The notes beneath the pieces were generated by a model, which did not search any database, was not told the origin of the DNA, and saw only the letters and a program-made list of their open reading frames with translations. Shown here piece by piece: positions 15,709 through 25,811 of a stretch of DNA of 64,000 nt (positions are counted from its first letter, which is position 1; the number at the start of each line of letters is the position of its first letter). Made by a program: the position numbers and the translations under genes. Origin of the DNA: CAG-841 sp963656825. Its GTDB lineage: Bacteria; Bacillota; Clostridia; Oscillospirales; CAG-272. The stretch is taken from contig CAVKJG010000002.1 of the NCBI GenBank assembly GCA_963656825.1, positions 9,235 through 73,234 on the forward strand, given 5' to 3'.

Positions 15709-18111
15709 TCATTTGACCACTATATTGAAGATTTTGTTCTTCACATATATCTCTTTCACTATCTGTTTTCCGGCGATGGCGTTTGCTATTTTTTCGCTTG
15801 ACTTTGCAAGCGCTTCGACCGTCGCCTGATCGGCGTCCGCCGGCGCCTGAACGGTGTCGCGGAGCTTGCCGCATATCTGAACCGCGATAGTTACCGTATC
15901 GTCCTTGGTCTTTGATTCGTCGTATTCCGGCCACGGAGCAAGCGAGCAGAGTCCCTTGCCGCCGATTCTTTCCCAGAGCTCCTCGCATATGTGCGGAGCA
16001 AACGGACAAAGCAGACGAACGAATATTCCAAGCTCGTCCGTGGTAAGACTGCCGTTTTCGTAGATTTCGTTTGTCAGCGACATCATTGCGGCGATCGCCG
16101 TATTGAACTTCATCTGCTCGATATCCGAGGAAACCTTCTTCACGGTCTTGTGGAACGAGGCTTCAAGCTTTTCCGTCGTGCCGCTGCCCTTTGTCATAAA
16201 GAGCATTCCCCAAACTCTTTCGATAAAGCGCTTGCAGCCTCTCACGCTCGATTCCGACCACGGAGCCGCACTTGTATAGTCGCCCATAAAGAGTACGTAA
16301 GTACGGAGAACATCCGCGCCGTATTCGTCCACAACATCGTTGGGATCGACTACGTTGCCCTTTGATTTTGACATCTTTTCCCCGTCCGGTCCTAGAATAA
16401 GTCCCTGCGCGGTTCTCTTTGCATAAGGCTCGTCGCAGGGCACGACGCCTATATCGTAAAGGAACTTATGCCAGAAGCGCGAATATATCATATGGCGGGT
16501 GACGTGTTCCATTCCGCCGTTGTACCAGTCAACGGGCATCCAGTATTTCAGCTTGTCGGTATCGGCAAGCATATTTTCGTTGTGCGGATCGATATAGCGC
16601 AGAAAATACCACGATGAGCCTGCCCACTGCGGCATCGTATCGGTCTCTCTTTTTGCGTCGCTCTTGCATTTCGGGCATTTGCAGTTTACAAAGCTTTCTA
16701 TCTTTGCAAGCGGACTTTCGCCGTTCTGTCCCGGCTCGAAATTCTGCATGTCGGGCAGACGGAGCGGAAGCTCGTCGTAGGGAACGGGTACCATTCCGCA
16801 GTGCGGGCAGTGAACTATCGGTATCGGCTCGCCCCAGTATCTCTGACGGTTGAACGCCCAGTCCTTCATCTTGTACTGAACGCCTGCCTCGCCTATGCCC
16901 TTTTCTTCAAGATATCCGAGCATCTTTGCAATGGAATCTTTTTTGTTTGTCATACCGTCAAGGAAGCCCGAGTTTACCATCTCGCCGCTTTCGGTATATG
17001 CCTCTTTTGTTATATCTCCGCCTTTTATTACTTCGATTATATCTATACCGAACGTCTTTGCGAAGTCATAGTCGCGCTGATCGTGCGCGGGAACAGCCAT
17101 AATTGCCCCCGTGCCGTAGCCCATCATAACGTAATCCGCTATGTATATCGGAATTTCCTTGTTATTCACGGGGTTTACGGCGCAGATACCGTCGATTTTC
17201 ACGCCCGTTTTGTCCTTTACAAGCTGCGTGCGCTCGAATTCCGTCTTCTTTGCACATTCGGCTTTGTATGCTTCAACGGCGTCGATATTCTTTATTCTGT
17301 CCTTATATTTTTCTATTATCGGATGCTCCGGCGCCATAACCATGAACGTAACGCCGAAAAGCGTATCGGGACGCGTCGTATAGATGCGAAGCTTTTCGTC
17401 AATGCCCGAAAGCGAGAAATTTACAAACGCTCCCGTCGATTTGCCTATCCAGTTTATCTGCTGCTGCTTTATGTTCGGCAGATAATCGACCTCGTCCAGA
17501 CCGGAAAGCAGCCTGTCCGCATATTTTGTTATGCGAAGATACCATACGTCCTTTGATTTCTGAATGATATCGCTGTGGCAGATATCGCATTTTCCGCCCT
17601 GAGAATCCTCGTTTGAAAGCACAACCTTGCACGAAGGACAATAGTTTACAAGCGCGGTATCTCTGAAAACAAGCCCGTTTTCAAACATTTTGAGGAATAT
17701 CCACTGCGTCCATTTGTAGTAGTCCTCGTCTGTCGTATCTATAACTCTGTCCCAGTCGAACGCAAAGCCCACGCGACGAAGCTGTGAGGTAAACTTGGCA
17801 ATGTTCGTATCCGTTACTTTTCTCGGGTGAATTCCCGTCTTTATCGCGTAGTTTTCCGTAGGAAGTCCGAAGGCGTCAAAGCCCATCGGAAACAGGACGT
17901 TGCAGCCCTCCATTCTTCTCTTTCTCGAAATCACTTCAAGTCCGCTGTACGCCTTTATATGTCCGACGTGCATTCCCGCTCCCGAAGGATAAGGAAATTC
18001 GACAAGCCCGTAAAACTTTTTCTTTTCCGAGCCGTCAACCGCGGCAAAAGCTTTTTTTTCGTCCCATATCTTTTGCCATTTCGGTTCTATCGCTTTGAAA
18101 TCGTAAATCAT
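15709..18111 (-). CDS. leuS: Leucyl-tRNA synthetase
   Basis: Charges tRNA-Leu. 800 residues with the class I signatures: PYPSGAGMHVGHIKAY near residue 39 (HIGH motif) and EKMSKSKGNVVDP near residue 575 (KMSKS). Between them are the CP1 editing domain (TTRPDTLFGVTFMVMAPEH) and a zinc-like CKVVLSNEDSQGGKCDICHSD. Last gene of a long leftward operon, 1 bp after rsfS. No T-box leader is visible directly upstream because it sits inside the operon. Confidence 0.98.
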   Translation of the reverse strand: MIYDFKAIEPKWQKIWDEKKAFAAVDGSEKKKFYGLVEFPYPSGAGMHVGHIKAYSGLEVISRKRRMEGCNVLFPMGFDAFGLPTENYAIKTGIHPRKVTDTNIAKFTSQLRRVGFAFDWDRVIDTTDEDYYKWTQWIFLKMFENGLVFRDTALVNYCPSCKVVLSNEDSQGGKCDICHSDIIQKSKDVWYLRITKYADRLLSGLDEVDYLPNIKQQQINWIGKSTGAFVNFSLSGIDEKLRIYTTRPDTLFGVTFMVMAPEHPIIEKYKDRIKNIDAVEAYKAECAKKTEFERTQLVKDKTGVKIDGICAVNPVNNKEIPIYIADYVMMGYGTGAIMAVPAHDQRDYDFAKTFGIDIIEVIKGGDITKEAYTESGEMVNSGFLDGMTNKKDSIAKMLGYLEEKGIGEAGVQYKMKDWAFNRQRYWGEPIPIVHCPHCGMVPVPYDELPLRLPDMQNFEPGQNGESPLAKIESFVNCKCPKCKSDAKRETDTMPQWAGSSWYFLRYIDPHNENMLADTDKLKYWMPVDWYNGGMEHVTRHMIYSRFWHKFLYDIGVVPCDEPYAKRTAQGLILGPDGEKMSKSKGNVVDPNDVVDEYGADVLRTYVLFMGDYTSAAPWSESSVRGCKRFIERVWGMLFMTKGSGTTEKLEASFHKTVKKVSSDIEQMKFNTAIAAMMSLTNEIYENGSLTTDELGIFVRLLCPFAPHICEELWERIGGKGLCSLAPWPEYDESKTKDDTVTIAVQICGKLRDTVQAPADADQATVEALAKSSEKIANAIAGKQIVKEIYVKNKIFNIVVK

Positions 18112-18112
18112 A

Positions 18113-18517
18113 TCAGTCCTCCTGCCCGCCTTCGGTATTCAGCGACACCTCGCAGGCGTCGCCCCAGAGCTTTTCGAGCTTATAAAAATCTCTCTGCTCT
18201 CTGTTGAAAATATGCACCATAACGTGAACATAATCCATCGCTATCCATGTACCCGTTTCATATCCCTCGATATGAAGCGGCGAAACGCCTCTTTCGCCGA
18301 GCTTGTATTCAACCTCTCCCGAAAGGGCTTTTATCTGCGTGTTCGACGTTCCCGAGCAGATGACAAAGTAATCCGTCATTACCGTTTTGTCCGAAACGCG
18401 CAGAAGCTTTATGTCGCGTGCCTTCATAGAATCAAGCACTTCCGCTATAGCGCGCGCTATCTCCTCCGAGGAAGCGCCCGCAAGCGACGTCATTTTTTCG
18501 TTTTTGCTTTCGTCCAT
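18113..18517 (-). CDS. rsfS: Ribosomal silencing factor RsfS
   Basis: RsfS binds uL14 on the 50S subunit and blocks subunit joining during starvation. The 134 residues include the family phrases KARDIKLLRVSDKTVMTDYFVICSG (cut: core TDYFVICSGTSNTQ) and EGYETGTWIAMDYVHVMVHIF. Placed yqeK-LCP-rsfS-leuS as in many Clostridia. Confidence 0.95.
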   Translation of the reverse strand: MDESKNEKMTSLAGASSEEIARAIAEVLDSMKARDIKLLRVSDKTVMTDYFVICSGTSNTQIKALSGEVEYKLGERGVSPLHIEGYETGTWIAMDYVHVMVHIFNREQRDFYKLEKLWGDACEVSLNTEGGQED

Positions 18518-18526
18518 TTCTCTCTC

Positions 18527-19657
18527 CTATGATAAATAATAATTGTTTATATATGCGTGGGCTTCGTCTTCGGAATCCGTAAAGAAGCCCTTACTGTCGA
18601 AAATATCCGCCGCGATATCTCCCGAAAATACGTTGAGATACCTGTTTATGTCGGCGAGAGCGCCTTTTTTGTTTATAACGTAATAGCTCCACAGCTCCGT
18701 CTGCGGATTCATGACAGACGAGCCGGAAAGCGTCGTCACCGTGAAGTTTTCTGAGGATACCGAATACAGCTGCTTTGCAAAATACACCGCGTCCGTAAGC
18801 GAAACCGAAGAATCAACCGAGGTAAGAAGCTCGCTTGCTATCGTCGCAAGCGCGTCGGCGGTCAGATTTTCCTTTACCTGCTTCATCATTGCGCGCAGAA
18901 AATCCGCGCGGACGGAAACGCGGTCAAGATCTCCCTGCGCATAGCCGCTCCTGAAGCGGATAAGTCCCTCCGCGTTTTCTCCGTCAAGCAGCTGATAGCC
19001 TTTTTTCAGGTGTATCGAAAGTCCCTGCTCGGGATCGTCGTAGTCCATATCCTCGGGGACGTCAAACCACACTCCGCCTATCGCGTCTACTATCCTGCGG
19101 AAAGACGAGGTGCTGACAAGCACATAATAATCAAGATTTACGCAAAGGCTTGCTTCGAGTCTTGATTTGAGATCCTTCATCGCAACGTGCCTTGCCGTCG
19201 CTCCGCGCGAGCCGGACGCCGTGCTTCTGTTATATGCCGCCGCATACACGGAATTTACTCTCGTCACCGTCTGATATCCGCCGACGGTCTTGTTAACAAA
19301 CGTATCGCGCGGAATCTGAACTATATTGATTTCGCCCTTTACCGTATCAAGAGAAGCCAGCATCAGCACGTCGGTATTGTTTGAAATAACGTCCGTTCCG
19401 GCTATGAGAAAGGTGTAATACCCTTTTTTGCGCGAATAAGGATCGACTGCGGTCTGCTTATCCTGCGAGGTTGTCGTGGTGTCTGTCCGTCCGTCCGTCG
19501 TGAAGTGTGGATCATCCTCAACCCCGGGCTTATACAAGGACATAAAAAGCGCCACGGTTATTATAAGCGCCGCAAGCACGCCGAGCGTCACTATCGTGAC
19601 AAGCTTTCCGGAAAGACGCCGGTTTTCGTTTTTATCATCAAATTTTTTGCCGTTCAA
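18527..19657 (-). CDS. LytR-CpsA-Psr (LCP) family protein
   Basis: LCP proteins attach teichoic acids or capsule polymers to peptidoglycan on the outer face of the membrane. One membrane helix (VTIVTLGVLAALIITVALFM), a Ser/Thr linker, then the LCP domain: FLIAGTDVISNNTDVLMLAS, IPRDTFVN, the conserved Arg in TRVNSVYAAA, and DYYVLVSTSSF, GGVWFDVPEDM, LIRFRSGYAQGDLDRVSVRADF. The frame is open up to an ATG at 19756, but that would overlap yqeK by 79 bp; a TTG at 19657 has GGGGCAGG five bases upstream and begins after the yqeK stop, so I prefer it. Confidence 0.88.
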   Translation of the reverse strand: MNGKKFDDKNENRRLSGKLVTIVTLGVLAALIITVALFMSLYKPGVEDDPHFTTDGRTDTTTTSQDKQTAVDPYSRKKGYYTFLIAGTDVISNNTDVLMLASLDTVKGEINIVQIPRDTFVNKTVGGYQTVTRVNSVYAAAYNRSTASGSRGATARHVAMKDLKSRLEASLCVNLDYYVLVSTSSFRRIVDAIGGVWFDVPEDMDYDDPEQGLSIHLKKGYQLLDGENAEGLIRFRSGYAQGDLDRVSVRADFLRAMMKQVKENLTADALATIASELLTSVDSSVSLTDAVYFAKQLYSVSSENFTVTTLSGSSVMNPQTELWSYYVINKKGALADINRYLNVFSGDIAADIFDSKGFFTDSEDEAHAYINNYYLS

Positions 19658-19677
19658 TTTTACCTGCCCCGCGGCAT

Positions 19678-20307
19678 TCAGATCAGGCTGTTCCAGACGA
19701 TTATCATCCTGTGGTCGATCATACGTCTTTTGCTTATAAGATAATCCACAGTACACGCGATAACGTCCACTACCGTTTTACTCAGAAGCCTGAAAAGCGC
19801 CGCTTTATCGTTTTTGTTTATTTTTGCACATTCGGAATATAAATATTCCCTTGTTTCCGCACAGGATTTGTATTTTCTGCGCGGCTCGATATAATCGGCA
19901 AGAAAAAGCATCTTGTCGATATTTGTCATACCCTCTCTGCCGGTGGTATGCGAGGCTATAGCATAAAACACCACGTCGTCCACCGTTTTTTCTCCGAAAA
20001 GCTCGCGCGCAAAGAACGCGCCCGTATCCTGATGGATTGTGGGCATAGGCTCTTTTTCGCTTGCGGGCGGAGTAATACCGTACTTTTTGCAAAGCTCTAT
20101 CTGGGTTTTGCCGTCCATATCCTTTGTTATATCGTGAAGAAGCGCCGCCGTAAGAAGCTCTTCCCTTTCTTTTTCAGAAAGCGAAAAAATGTCGGCGAGC
20201 TTTTTACATTCGCCGTAAACGCTCAGCGTGTGCAGATATCTCTGCTCGCACTGATATTTTTTCACCTCGCTTTTCAGCATTTCAAATGTCACGTTTCTGT
20301 CCCCCAT
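19678..20307 (-). CDS. yqeK: YqeK HD-domain nucleotide hydrolase
   Basis: YqeK enzymes symmetrically hydrolyse diadenosine tetraphosphate. 209 residues with HD motifs in order: RYLHTLSVYGECKKLA, LLHDITKD (HD pair), HQDTGAFFA, and AIASHTTGREGM, then the DYIEPRRKY end. An RsfS-family gene and LCP gene follow, the standard yqeK neighbourhood. The usual upstream nadD is absent here; yhbY takes that place. Confidence 0.9.
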   Translation of the reverse strand: MGDRNVTFEMLKSEVKKYQCEQRYLHTLSVYGECKKLADIFSLSEKEREELLTAALLHDITKDMDGKTQIELCKKYGITPPASEKEPMPTIHQDTGAFFARELFGEKTVDDVVFYAIASHTTGREGMTNIDKMLFLADYIEPRRKYKSCAETREYLYSECAKINKNDKAALFRLLSKTVVDVIACTVDYLISKRRMIDHRMIIVWNSLI

Positions 20308-20339
20308 AAGATAAAAACCCTTTTCAATAATGTTTTTCT

Positions 20340-20642
20340 TTACAATGCCTTTATTTCAAGGCTGAGCTTTTTGTGCTTTCTCGATTCTCTGTAAAGAACT
20401 ATTTTACTGCCTATAACGCATACCACCTCAGCTCCGAGCACCGCGGAAATCCGCTCCGCCGCTTCTCCGGGCGAAACGTCGCTGTTGTCAAGCGTTCTTA
20501 TTTTTATAAGCTCTCTGGCTTCAAGCGCGTCATAAAGCTGTTTTATCATATTGTCGCCTATTCCGCCCTTGCCTATCTGAAAAATCGTATCCATAACCGA
20601 CGCTTTTCCGCGCAGGTATGCTCTTTGTTTACTTGTAAGCAT
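20340..20642 (-). CDS. yhbY: CRM-domain RNA-binding protein YhbY
   Basis: 100 residues covering one CRM domain: LTSKQRAYLRGKAS at the start, FQIGKGGIG (the GxxG RNA-binding loop), IKIRTLDNS and VCVIGSKIVLYRES. YhbY binds pre-50S ribosomes. It lies between rdgB and yqeK in the operon. Confidence 0.93.
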   Translation of the reverse strand: MLTSKQRAYLRGKASVMDTIFQIGKGGIGDNMIKQLYDALEARELIKIRTLDNSDVSPGEAAERISAVLGAEVVCVIGSKIVLYRESRKHKKLSLEIKAL

Positions 20643-20656
20643 TTCTCTCTCCGTTA

Positions 20657-21250
20657 TTATTTTATCTCCGAAAGGAATTTATCCAAAAATCCTTTCATTG
20701 CTCTCGCTCTGTGACTTACGGAATTCTTTTCTTGTTCCGTCATTTCGGCGTAGCTTTTTCCTCTTTCCGTGCAGAAGAACAGCGGATCGTACCCGAAGCC
20801 TCCGCACCCCGCGTATGAAGTAAGTATTGTCCCGGGGCATTCGCCCCTTGAAACTATCTTTCTTCCGTTCGGAAAGACGCAGCATATCACGCAGACGAAT
20901 TTTGCCCCGCGCTTTTCCTCCGGCACGCCTGCCATTTCAAAAAGCAGCTTTTCGTTGTTTTTTGCATTGTCGCACGGCTCGCCCGCATATCGTGCGGAAT
21001 ATACTCCGGGCGCTCCGCCGAGAAAATCGACGCAAAGCCCCGAATCGTCCCCGACGCCGATATATCCGAGCGAAGCCGCCGCCCTCGCTTTTATTTCGGC
21101 GTTTTCTTCAAATGTTTTGCCGTCCTCGGCTATCTCTCCCGTAAAGCCGACGTCTTTAAGCGTCAGCACCTCGACATCACAGCCCGAAAGCATTGCCGAA
21201 AGCTCCCGTGCCTTGTGAGGATTTCCCGTTGCAAGAAGTATCTTTGCCAT
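20657..21250 (-). CDS. rdgB: XTP/dITP diphosphatase (RdgB/HAM1)
   Basis: Hydrolyses non-canonical purine nucleotides (XTP, dITP) so they do not enter DNA or RNA. Starting at 21250 the protein reads MAKILLATGNPHKARE, the classical opening; an earlier frame extension of 20 residues has no family match. ENAEIKARAAA, GDDSGLCVDFLGGAPGVYSARYAG, FGYDPLFFC and SHRARAMKGF are all present. The start overlaps the ftsY stop. Confidence 0.95.
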   Translation of the reverse strand: MAKILLATGNPHKARELSAMLSGCDVEVLTLKDVGFTGEIAEDGKTFEENAEIKARAAASLGYIGVGDDSGLCVDFLGGAPGVYSARYAGEPCDNAKNNEKLLFEMAGVPEEKRGAKFVCVICCVFPNGRKIVSRGECPGTILTSYAGCGGFGYDPLFFCTERGKSYAEMTEQEKNSVSHRARAMKGFLDKFLSEIK

Positions 21251-21251
21251 A

Positions 21252-22163
21252 TCATTCACCGAAAAGCGCGCGGACAAATTCCTGCGGATCGAATTTCTGA
21301 AGGTCGTCAACCTTTTCTCCCACGCCGATGAATTTTACGGGAATTCCGAGCGTGCGTCGTATGGATATTATAATTCCGCCCTTTGCCGTGCCGTCAAGCT
21401 TTGTAAGGACAATACCCGTAAGGCGCGCGGCGTTGCCGAATTCCTGCGCCTGAATTATCGCGTTCTGACCCGTTGTCGAATCAAGCACAAGAAGCGTTTC
21501 CCTTATGCAATCGGGAAGCTCGCGGTCGATCACGCGGTTGATTTTTTCAAGCTCTGCCATAAGGTTTTTCTTGTTGTGAAGTCTGCCCGCCGTGTCGATT
21601 ATCAGCGCGTCCGCCCTGCGCTTTTTCGCGGCGGCTATCGCGTCGAAAACGACAGCCGCAGGGTCCGAGCCCTCGCTCTGACGCACAACGTCGACGCCCA
21701 CTCTTTCCGCCCACACGCAAAGCTGATCGGCTGCCGCCGCACGAAACGTGTCCGCCGCCGCAAGCACAACCCTTTTGCCGTCGTTTTTAAGCACGTTTGC
21801 TATCTTCGCAATGGAGGTCGTTTTTCCGACGCCGTTTACTCCGATAACAAGAATAACCGTCATTTTTCCGTCCTCAAACGGAATATCGCCTCCCTCGCCC
21901 GTCATCTCCGCAAGAAGGGATATCAGCTCCTCCTTTGCCTGCTCGGGATCGGTTATCCGCTTTTCCTTGAGCCTGTCGCGCAGACTGTCGAGAACAGCCT
22001 CCGTCGTTTCAACGCCCACGTCCGAGCTTATCAGAAGCTCTTCAAGCTCGTCGAAAAGCTCCTCGTCGATCTTCACAAAGCTGCGGAATATGTTTTCTAT
22101 TCCGTCCGAAAGCGTTTTTTTCGTCTTTGCAAGACCTTGTTTCAGTTTTTCAAAAAATCCCAT
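21252..22163 (-). CDS. ftsY: Signal recognition particle receptor FtsY
   Basis: Docks SRP-ribosome complexes at the membrane. 303 residues: a short acidic/coiled N-terminus without the long A domain, then the NG domain with GVNGVGKTTSIAKIA (about 106-120), DTFRAAAADQL, DTAGRLHNKKNLM, TKLDGTAKGG and GVGEKVDDLQKFD. Follows smc by 11 bp, the usual Firmicute order. Confidence 0.97.
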   Translation of the reverse strand: MGFFEKLKQGLAKTKKTLSDGIENIFRSFVKIDEELFDELEELLISSDVGVETTEAVLDSLRDRLKEKRITDPEQAKEELISLLAEMTGEGGDIPFEDGKMTVILVIGVNGVGKTTSIAKIANVLKNDGKRVVLAAADTFRAAAADQLCVWAERVGVDVVRQSEGSDPAAVVFDAIAAAKKRRADALIIDTAGRLHNKKNLMAELEKINRVIDRELPDCIRETLLVLDSTTGQNAIIQAQEFGNAARLTGIVLTKLDGTAKGGIIISIRRTLGIPVKFIGVGEKVDDLQKFDPQEFVRALFGE

Positions 22164-22174
22164 GTTTTTTCTCC

Positions 22175-25100
22175 TTAAACGGGTTTTTCCCCCGTTTTTG
22201 CTTCTATTTCGGATACGTTTATCGAAAGCACGTCGGAAATTCCCTTTTCGTGCATCGTCACGCCGTATATTCTGTCCGCCGCTTCCATTGTGCCTCTGCG
22301 GTGCGTGATAACGACAAACTGCGTTCTTTCCGAATAATTTTTAAGATAATCGGCAAGCTTGTCCACGTTTATTTCGTCAAGCGCCGCTTCGATCTCGTCA
22401 AGTATGCAGAACGGCGACGGCGTGACTTTCAGTATTGCAAAATACAGCGCTATCGCAACGAACGCCTGCTCGCCGCCCGAAAGCAGCGACATATTCTTTA
22501 TGACCTTTCCGGGAGGCGCGACGTTTATTTCTATGCCGGAATTCAGAACGTCTATTTTGTCCGTCAGCTTCAGCTCCGCCGAGCCGCCGCCGAACAGCGC
22601 GCGGAACACCTGCCCGAAATTTACGTTTATCTCTTCAAACGTAGCGGAAAAGTCCTCTTTCATACGTTCTTCAAGCGAAACGACTATCGAAAGCAGCTCC
22701 TCCTTGGACTGTCTTAAATCCTTTGTCTGCGAGGAAAGCTCGTCGTAACGGGTTTTTACCTCTTTGTATTCCTCTATCGCGCCGACGTGAACGTCGCCCA
22801 GAGCCTTTATCTCGCTTTTCAGCTTTCCCTGTCTTGAAGCGGCGTCTCTGCGGTTTTTTTCTGTTATGCGCTCGCCGCAAAGCCCGCACGCCTGAGTATA
22901 TGTCGTTTCGTATTCTTCCCAGAGGAAAGAAATAAGCTTGTCGCTCTTTTCGACGGCGCGCTTGTAAGCCGCCTCAGTATTTGCGTATTCGCGGAAGATA
23001 AGCTCCCTCGAATGTGTCATTTCCTTTTGCCTTGCGCGAACCTCGGTAAGCTTTCTTTCCGTTTCGAGCGATTTTGCGGAAAGCGCCGCCTTTTCGGAAT
23101 TTATCCTTTCAACCTCGGCTCTGAGCGCGCCTATCTGCGATGTGATTTCCTTTGCCCTTGCCGCATTTTCGGCTATTTTTGCTTCGGCGTCGGCAGCCGA
23201 TTCTTCAAGCGCCTTTATATCGCCTGCCGCCGCAATATATTTTTCGGTTGCGGCGGAAAGCGCGTTCTGCGCCATTTCCGCGCCCTTTTCCTCGCGCGCA
23301 ATATCTATAAGACAATCCGAAAGCTCGGTTTTCTTTGCTTCGGCTTTCTTTTCCGCCTCGGCTTTTTCTCTGCCGATATCGCACAGACGTTTTTCGATTT
23401 CAGCCATTTCCTCCGAAAGACGTCTGCGCTTTTCGGAGCATTCGTCTGCGTTTTCTCCCTCGCGCTTTGCAAGCGACGAAAGCTCAGAAAGCTCTGAAAC
23501 TATCTGCTGTCTCGCCTCTTTGAGCACATCGCGGTTCGATACGAGTATCTGCATCTGCGTTGATTCCGCGTCGCGCAGAGTTTTTATCATGGCGCTTGCG
23601 CCGAGAGCTGTTTTTTCCTGCTCCGTTACGGCTTTTATCGCCTTTTCGTTTTCTGCTATATCCTTTTCGGTTTCGGCGCTGTCCTTTTCAAGCGACGTTA
23701 CCTCCGCGCCGAGCCTGTCTATCTGAGCGCGGCGTGAAAGCATCTGCGAATCCGTTGATACCGATCCGCCCGTATAGCTTCCTCCGGCGTTTATCACCTG
23801 ACCGTCAAGGGTGACTACCTTGTATCTGAAGCCGAGCCTGCGCGCGATGACCGACGCACAGTCCGTATTTTTCGCAACTATTATTCTGCCTGTAAGATAA
23901 TCGACAATCCCTCTGAATTTCGTATCGCACCCCACAAGCTCGGAGGCTATCGCAATGTAACCGTCAAGCCCGTCTATGCCGAGCGCTTTGCCGCCGACGG
24001 GACTGCCTTTCATTGTCGTTATCGGATAAAACGTCGCCCTCCCCGCGTTTCTGCGTTTGAGAAAAGCTATCGCGGTCTTTGCGCAATCCTCGTCGTCAAC
24101 TATTATATTCTGGAGCGACTGCCCGAAGGCGACTTCAAGCGCAGCCGAATATTTTTCGTCAACCGTCACAAACTGCGAAACCGGACCGTATATCTTCGGC
24201 ACGGTGCCGTTTCTGTCTGTCAGGTTGCCCGCGCGGTATTCCGTCATAAGAAAGCGCACGGCTCTCGAATAGCCTTCAAGAAGCTCTTCCATACGGAGAA
24301 GGTTTGATATCTGATGCTTTCTCTGCGATATTTCAAGGAAAAGATCGTTTTTCTGACCGGCAAGCTTTCTTGAAAGCACGATAAGCTCGTCCTTTTTTGC
24401 GGATATCTTTCCCGTTTCGGAATCCGATTCGCCGAGCTTTTTATCATAGCCCGATATCTTTTCCTTTGCACGATCTATTCTTTTGTCAAGCATGCCGATG
24501 TCCTCGTCGTGCTTTGAAAGCTCCACAGTAAGCTCCTCGCACTTTTTGAGATTTGCCTCTCTTTGCGATTCCGCAACGCTGACGGCAACCTTTGCCTCAA
24601 CGTCGTCCTTTTGCGCCTGCTCGTATTTTTCCGTAAGTCCTTGCGTAAGCACAGCGCATTCGTTTATTTTATCCTCCTGCACTTTAAGCTCGGCTGCCGC
24701 CTTTTCGCGACGTCCGTCAAGCGCGGCAAGACGGACTTCGGACTGCCCGACAGCTTCAAAGCAGCGCTTTTTTTCTTCCTCTGCGGCAGAAAGCGCGGCT
24801 TTCTTTTCGGCAATTCTTGCGCGTGACGCCGTCGCCGTTTCCGAAAGGTGAGCGTTGTCGTTTTCGGCAAGCTTTATTTCGCCCTCGCCCCCGAATATTT
24901 TCTCCGTAAGAGCGGAGATATCCTCTCCCGCTCTTTCGCTTTCCGCTTTTTCGCTCTGGAGAGAGGAAAACAGCTCTTCGTCGCGTTTTTCAAGCTCCGC
25001 GAGCGTTTCGTCCGAGCGGTCAAGCGAATTTTTCGCCGCCGCAAGACTTTTTTCAAGACCGCCGCTTTCGGCTTTCGCCGTATCTATATCGAATATTGCA

Positions 25101-25798
25101 AGCGCAAGATCCAGCGCCTTCTTTTCGTCGCGCAGGGCAAGATATTTTTTCGCCTTTTCGGATTCCTTTTCAAGCGGACCTATTCTGCCCTCAAGCTCGC
25201 TTTCTATGTCTTCCAGACGGACAAGATTGTCAAGGGTGGCGTCAAGCTTTCTTTCCGCCTCCTGCTTCTGATAGCGATATTTCGCAATGCCCGCCGCTTC
25301 CTCGAATATGGCGCGCCTGTCCTCGCTTTTCGACGAAATTATCTCCGCTATCTTTCCCTGACCGATTATCGAATATCCGCCCTTGCCGAGACCCGTATTC
25401 ATAAAAAGCTCGTGAATATCCTTAAGTCTTACTGGCTTGCGGTTTATGAAATATTCGCTTTCGCCGACTCTGTAATAGCGACGCGTTACGGTTATCTCGT
25501 CATAATCGCTCATGGAGGCGATCTTTCCGTCGTCTTCGGTGTTGTCAAACGTTACGGAAACCTCCGCATAACCCATAGGACTTCTCTTCTGCGATCCCGC
25601 AAAGATAACGTCCTCCATTTTCGAACCGCGTATATTCTTTGATGATATTTCTCCGAGAACCCAGCGCATTGCGTCGGATATATTCGATTTTCCCGAGCCG
25701 TTCGGTCCCACAACGACGGTAATTCCTCTGTCAAAACTGATTACGGTCTTATCGGGGAAGGACTTAAAGCCCTGCATTTCAAGTGTTTTAAGACGCAC
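22175..25798 (-). CDS. smc: Chromosome segregation ATPase SMC
   Basis: Forms the condensin ring that organises and separates chromosomes. 1207 residues: Walker A GPNGSGKSNISDAMRW at about 32-47, coiled coil 170-500, hinge at about 520-640 (KIYGPVSQFVTVDEKYS to GGSYTGGSVSTDS), second coiled coil, then LLSGGEQAFVAIAL and FCILDEIEAALDEINV near the C-terminus. The start codon is GTG with AAAGGAG eight bases before it. The gene lies between the radical SAM gene and ftsY. Confidence 0.98.
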   Translation of the reverse strand: MRLKTLEMQGFKSFPDKTVISFDRGITVVVGPNGSGKSNISDAMRWVLGEISSKNIRGSKMEDVIFAGSQKRSPMGYAEVSVTFDNTEDDGKIASMSDYDEITVTRRYYRVGESEYFINRKPVRLKDIHELFMNTGLGKGGYSIIGQGKIAEIISSKSEDRRAIFEEAAGIAKYRYQKQEAERKLDATLDNLVRLEDIESELEGRIGPLEKESEKAKKYLALRDEKKALDLALAIFDIDTAKAESGGLEKSLAAAKNSLDRSDETLAELEKRDEELFSSLQSEKAESERAGEDISALTEKIFGGEGEIKLAENDNAHLSETATASRARIAEKKAALSAAEEEKKRCFEAVGQSEVRLAALDGRREKAAAELKVQEDKINECAVLTQGLTEKYEQAQKDDVEAKVAVSVAESQREANLKKCEELTVELSKHDEDIGMLDKRIDRAKEKISGYDKKLGESDSETGKISAKKDELIVLSRKLAGQKNDLFLEISQRKHQISNLLRMEELLEGYSRAVRFLMTEYRAGNLTDRNGTVPKIYGPVSQFVTVDEKYSAALEVAFGQSLQNIIVDDEDCAKTAIAFLKRRNAGRATFYPITTMKGSPVGGKALGIDGLDGYIAIASELVGCDTKFRGIVDYLTGRIIVAKNTDCASVIARRLGFRYKVVTLDGQVINAGGSYTGGSVSTDSQMLSRRAQIDRLGAEVTSLEKDSAETEKDIAENEKAIKAVTEQEKTALGASAMIKTLRDAESTQMQILVSNRDVLKEARQQIVSELSELSSLAKREGENADECSEKRRRLSEEMAEIEKRLCDIGREKAEAEKKAEAKKTELSDCLIDIAREEKGAEMAQNALSAATEKYIAAAGDIKALEESAADAEAKIAENAARAKEITSQIGALRAEVERINSEKAALSAKSLETERKLTEVRARQKEMTHSRELIFREYANTEAAYKRAVEKSDKLISFLWEEYETTYTQACGLCGERITEKNRRDAASRQGKLKSEIKALGDVHVGAIEEYKEVKTRYDELSSQTKDLRQSKEELLSIVVSLEERMKEDFSATFEEINVNFGQVFRALFGGGSAELKLTDKIDVLNSGIEINVAPPGKVIKNMSLLSGGEQAFVAIALYFAILKVTPSPFCILDEIEAALDEINVDKLADYLKNYSERTQFVVITHRRGTMEAADRIYGVTMHEKGISDVLSINVSEIEAKTGEKPV

Positions 25799-25811
25799 GC
25801 TGCTTGCTCCT

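Noticed and set aside
18113..18200. T-box or other leucine leader before leuS
   Set aside because: Only 1 bp separates rsfS and leuS, and no T-box core sequence is visible.
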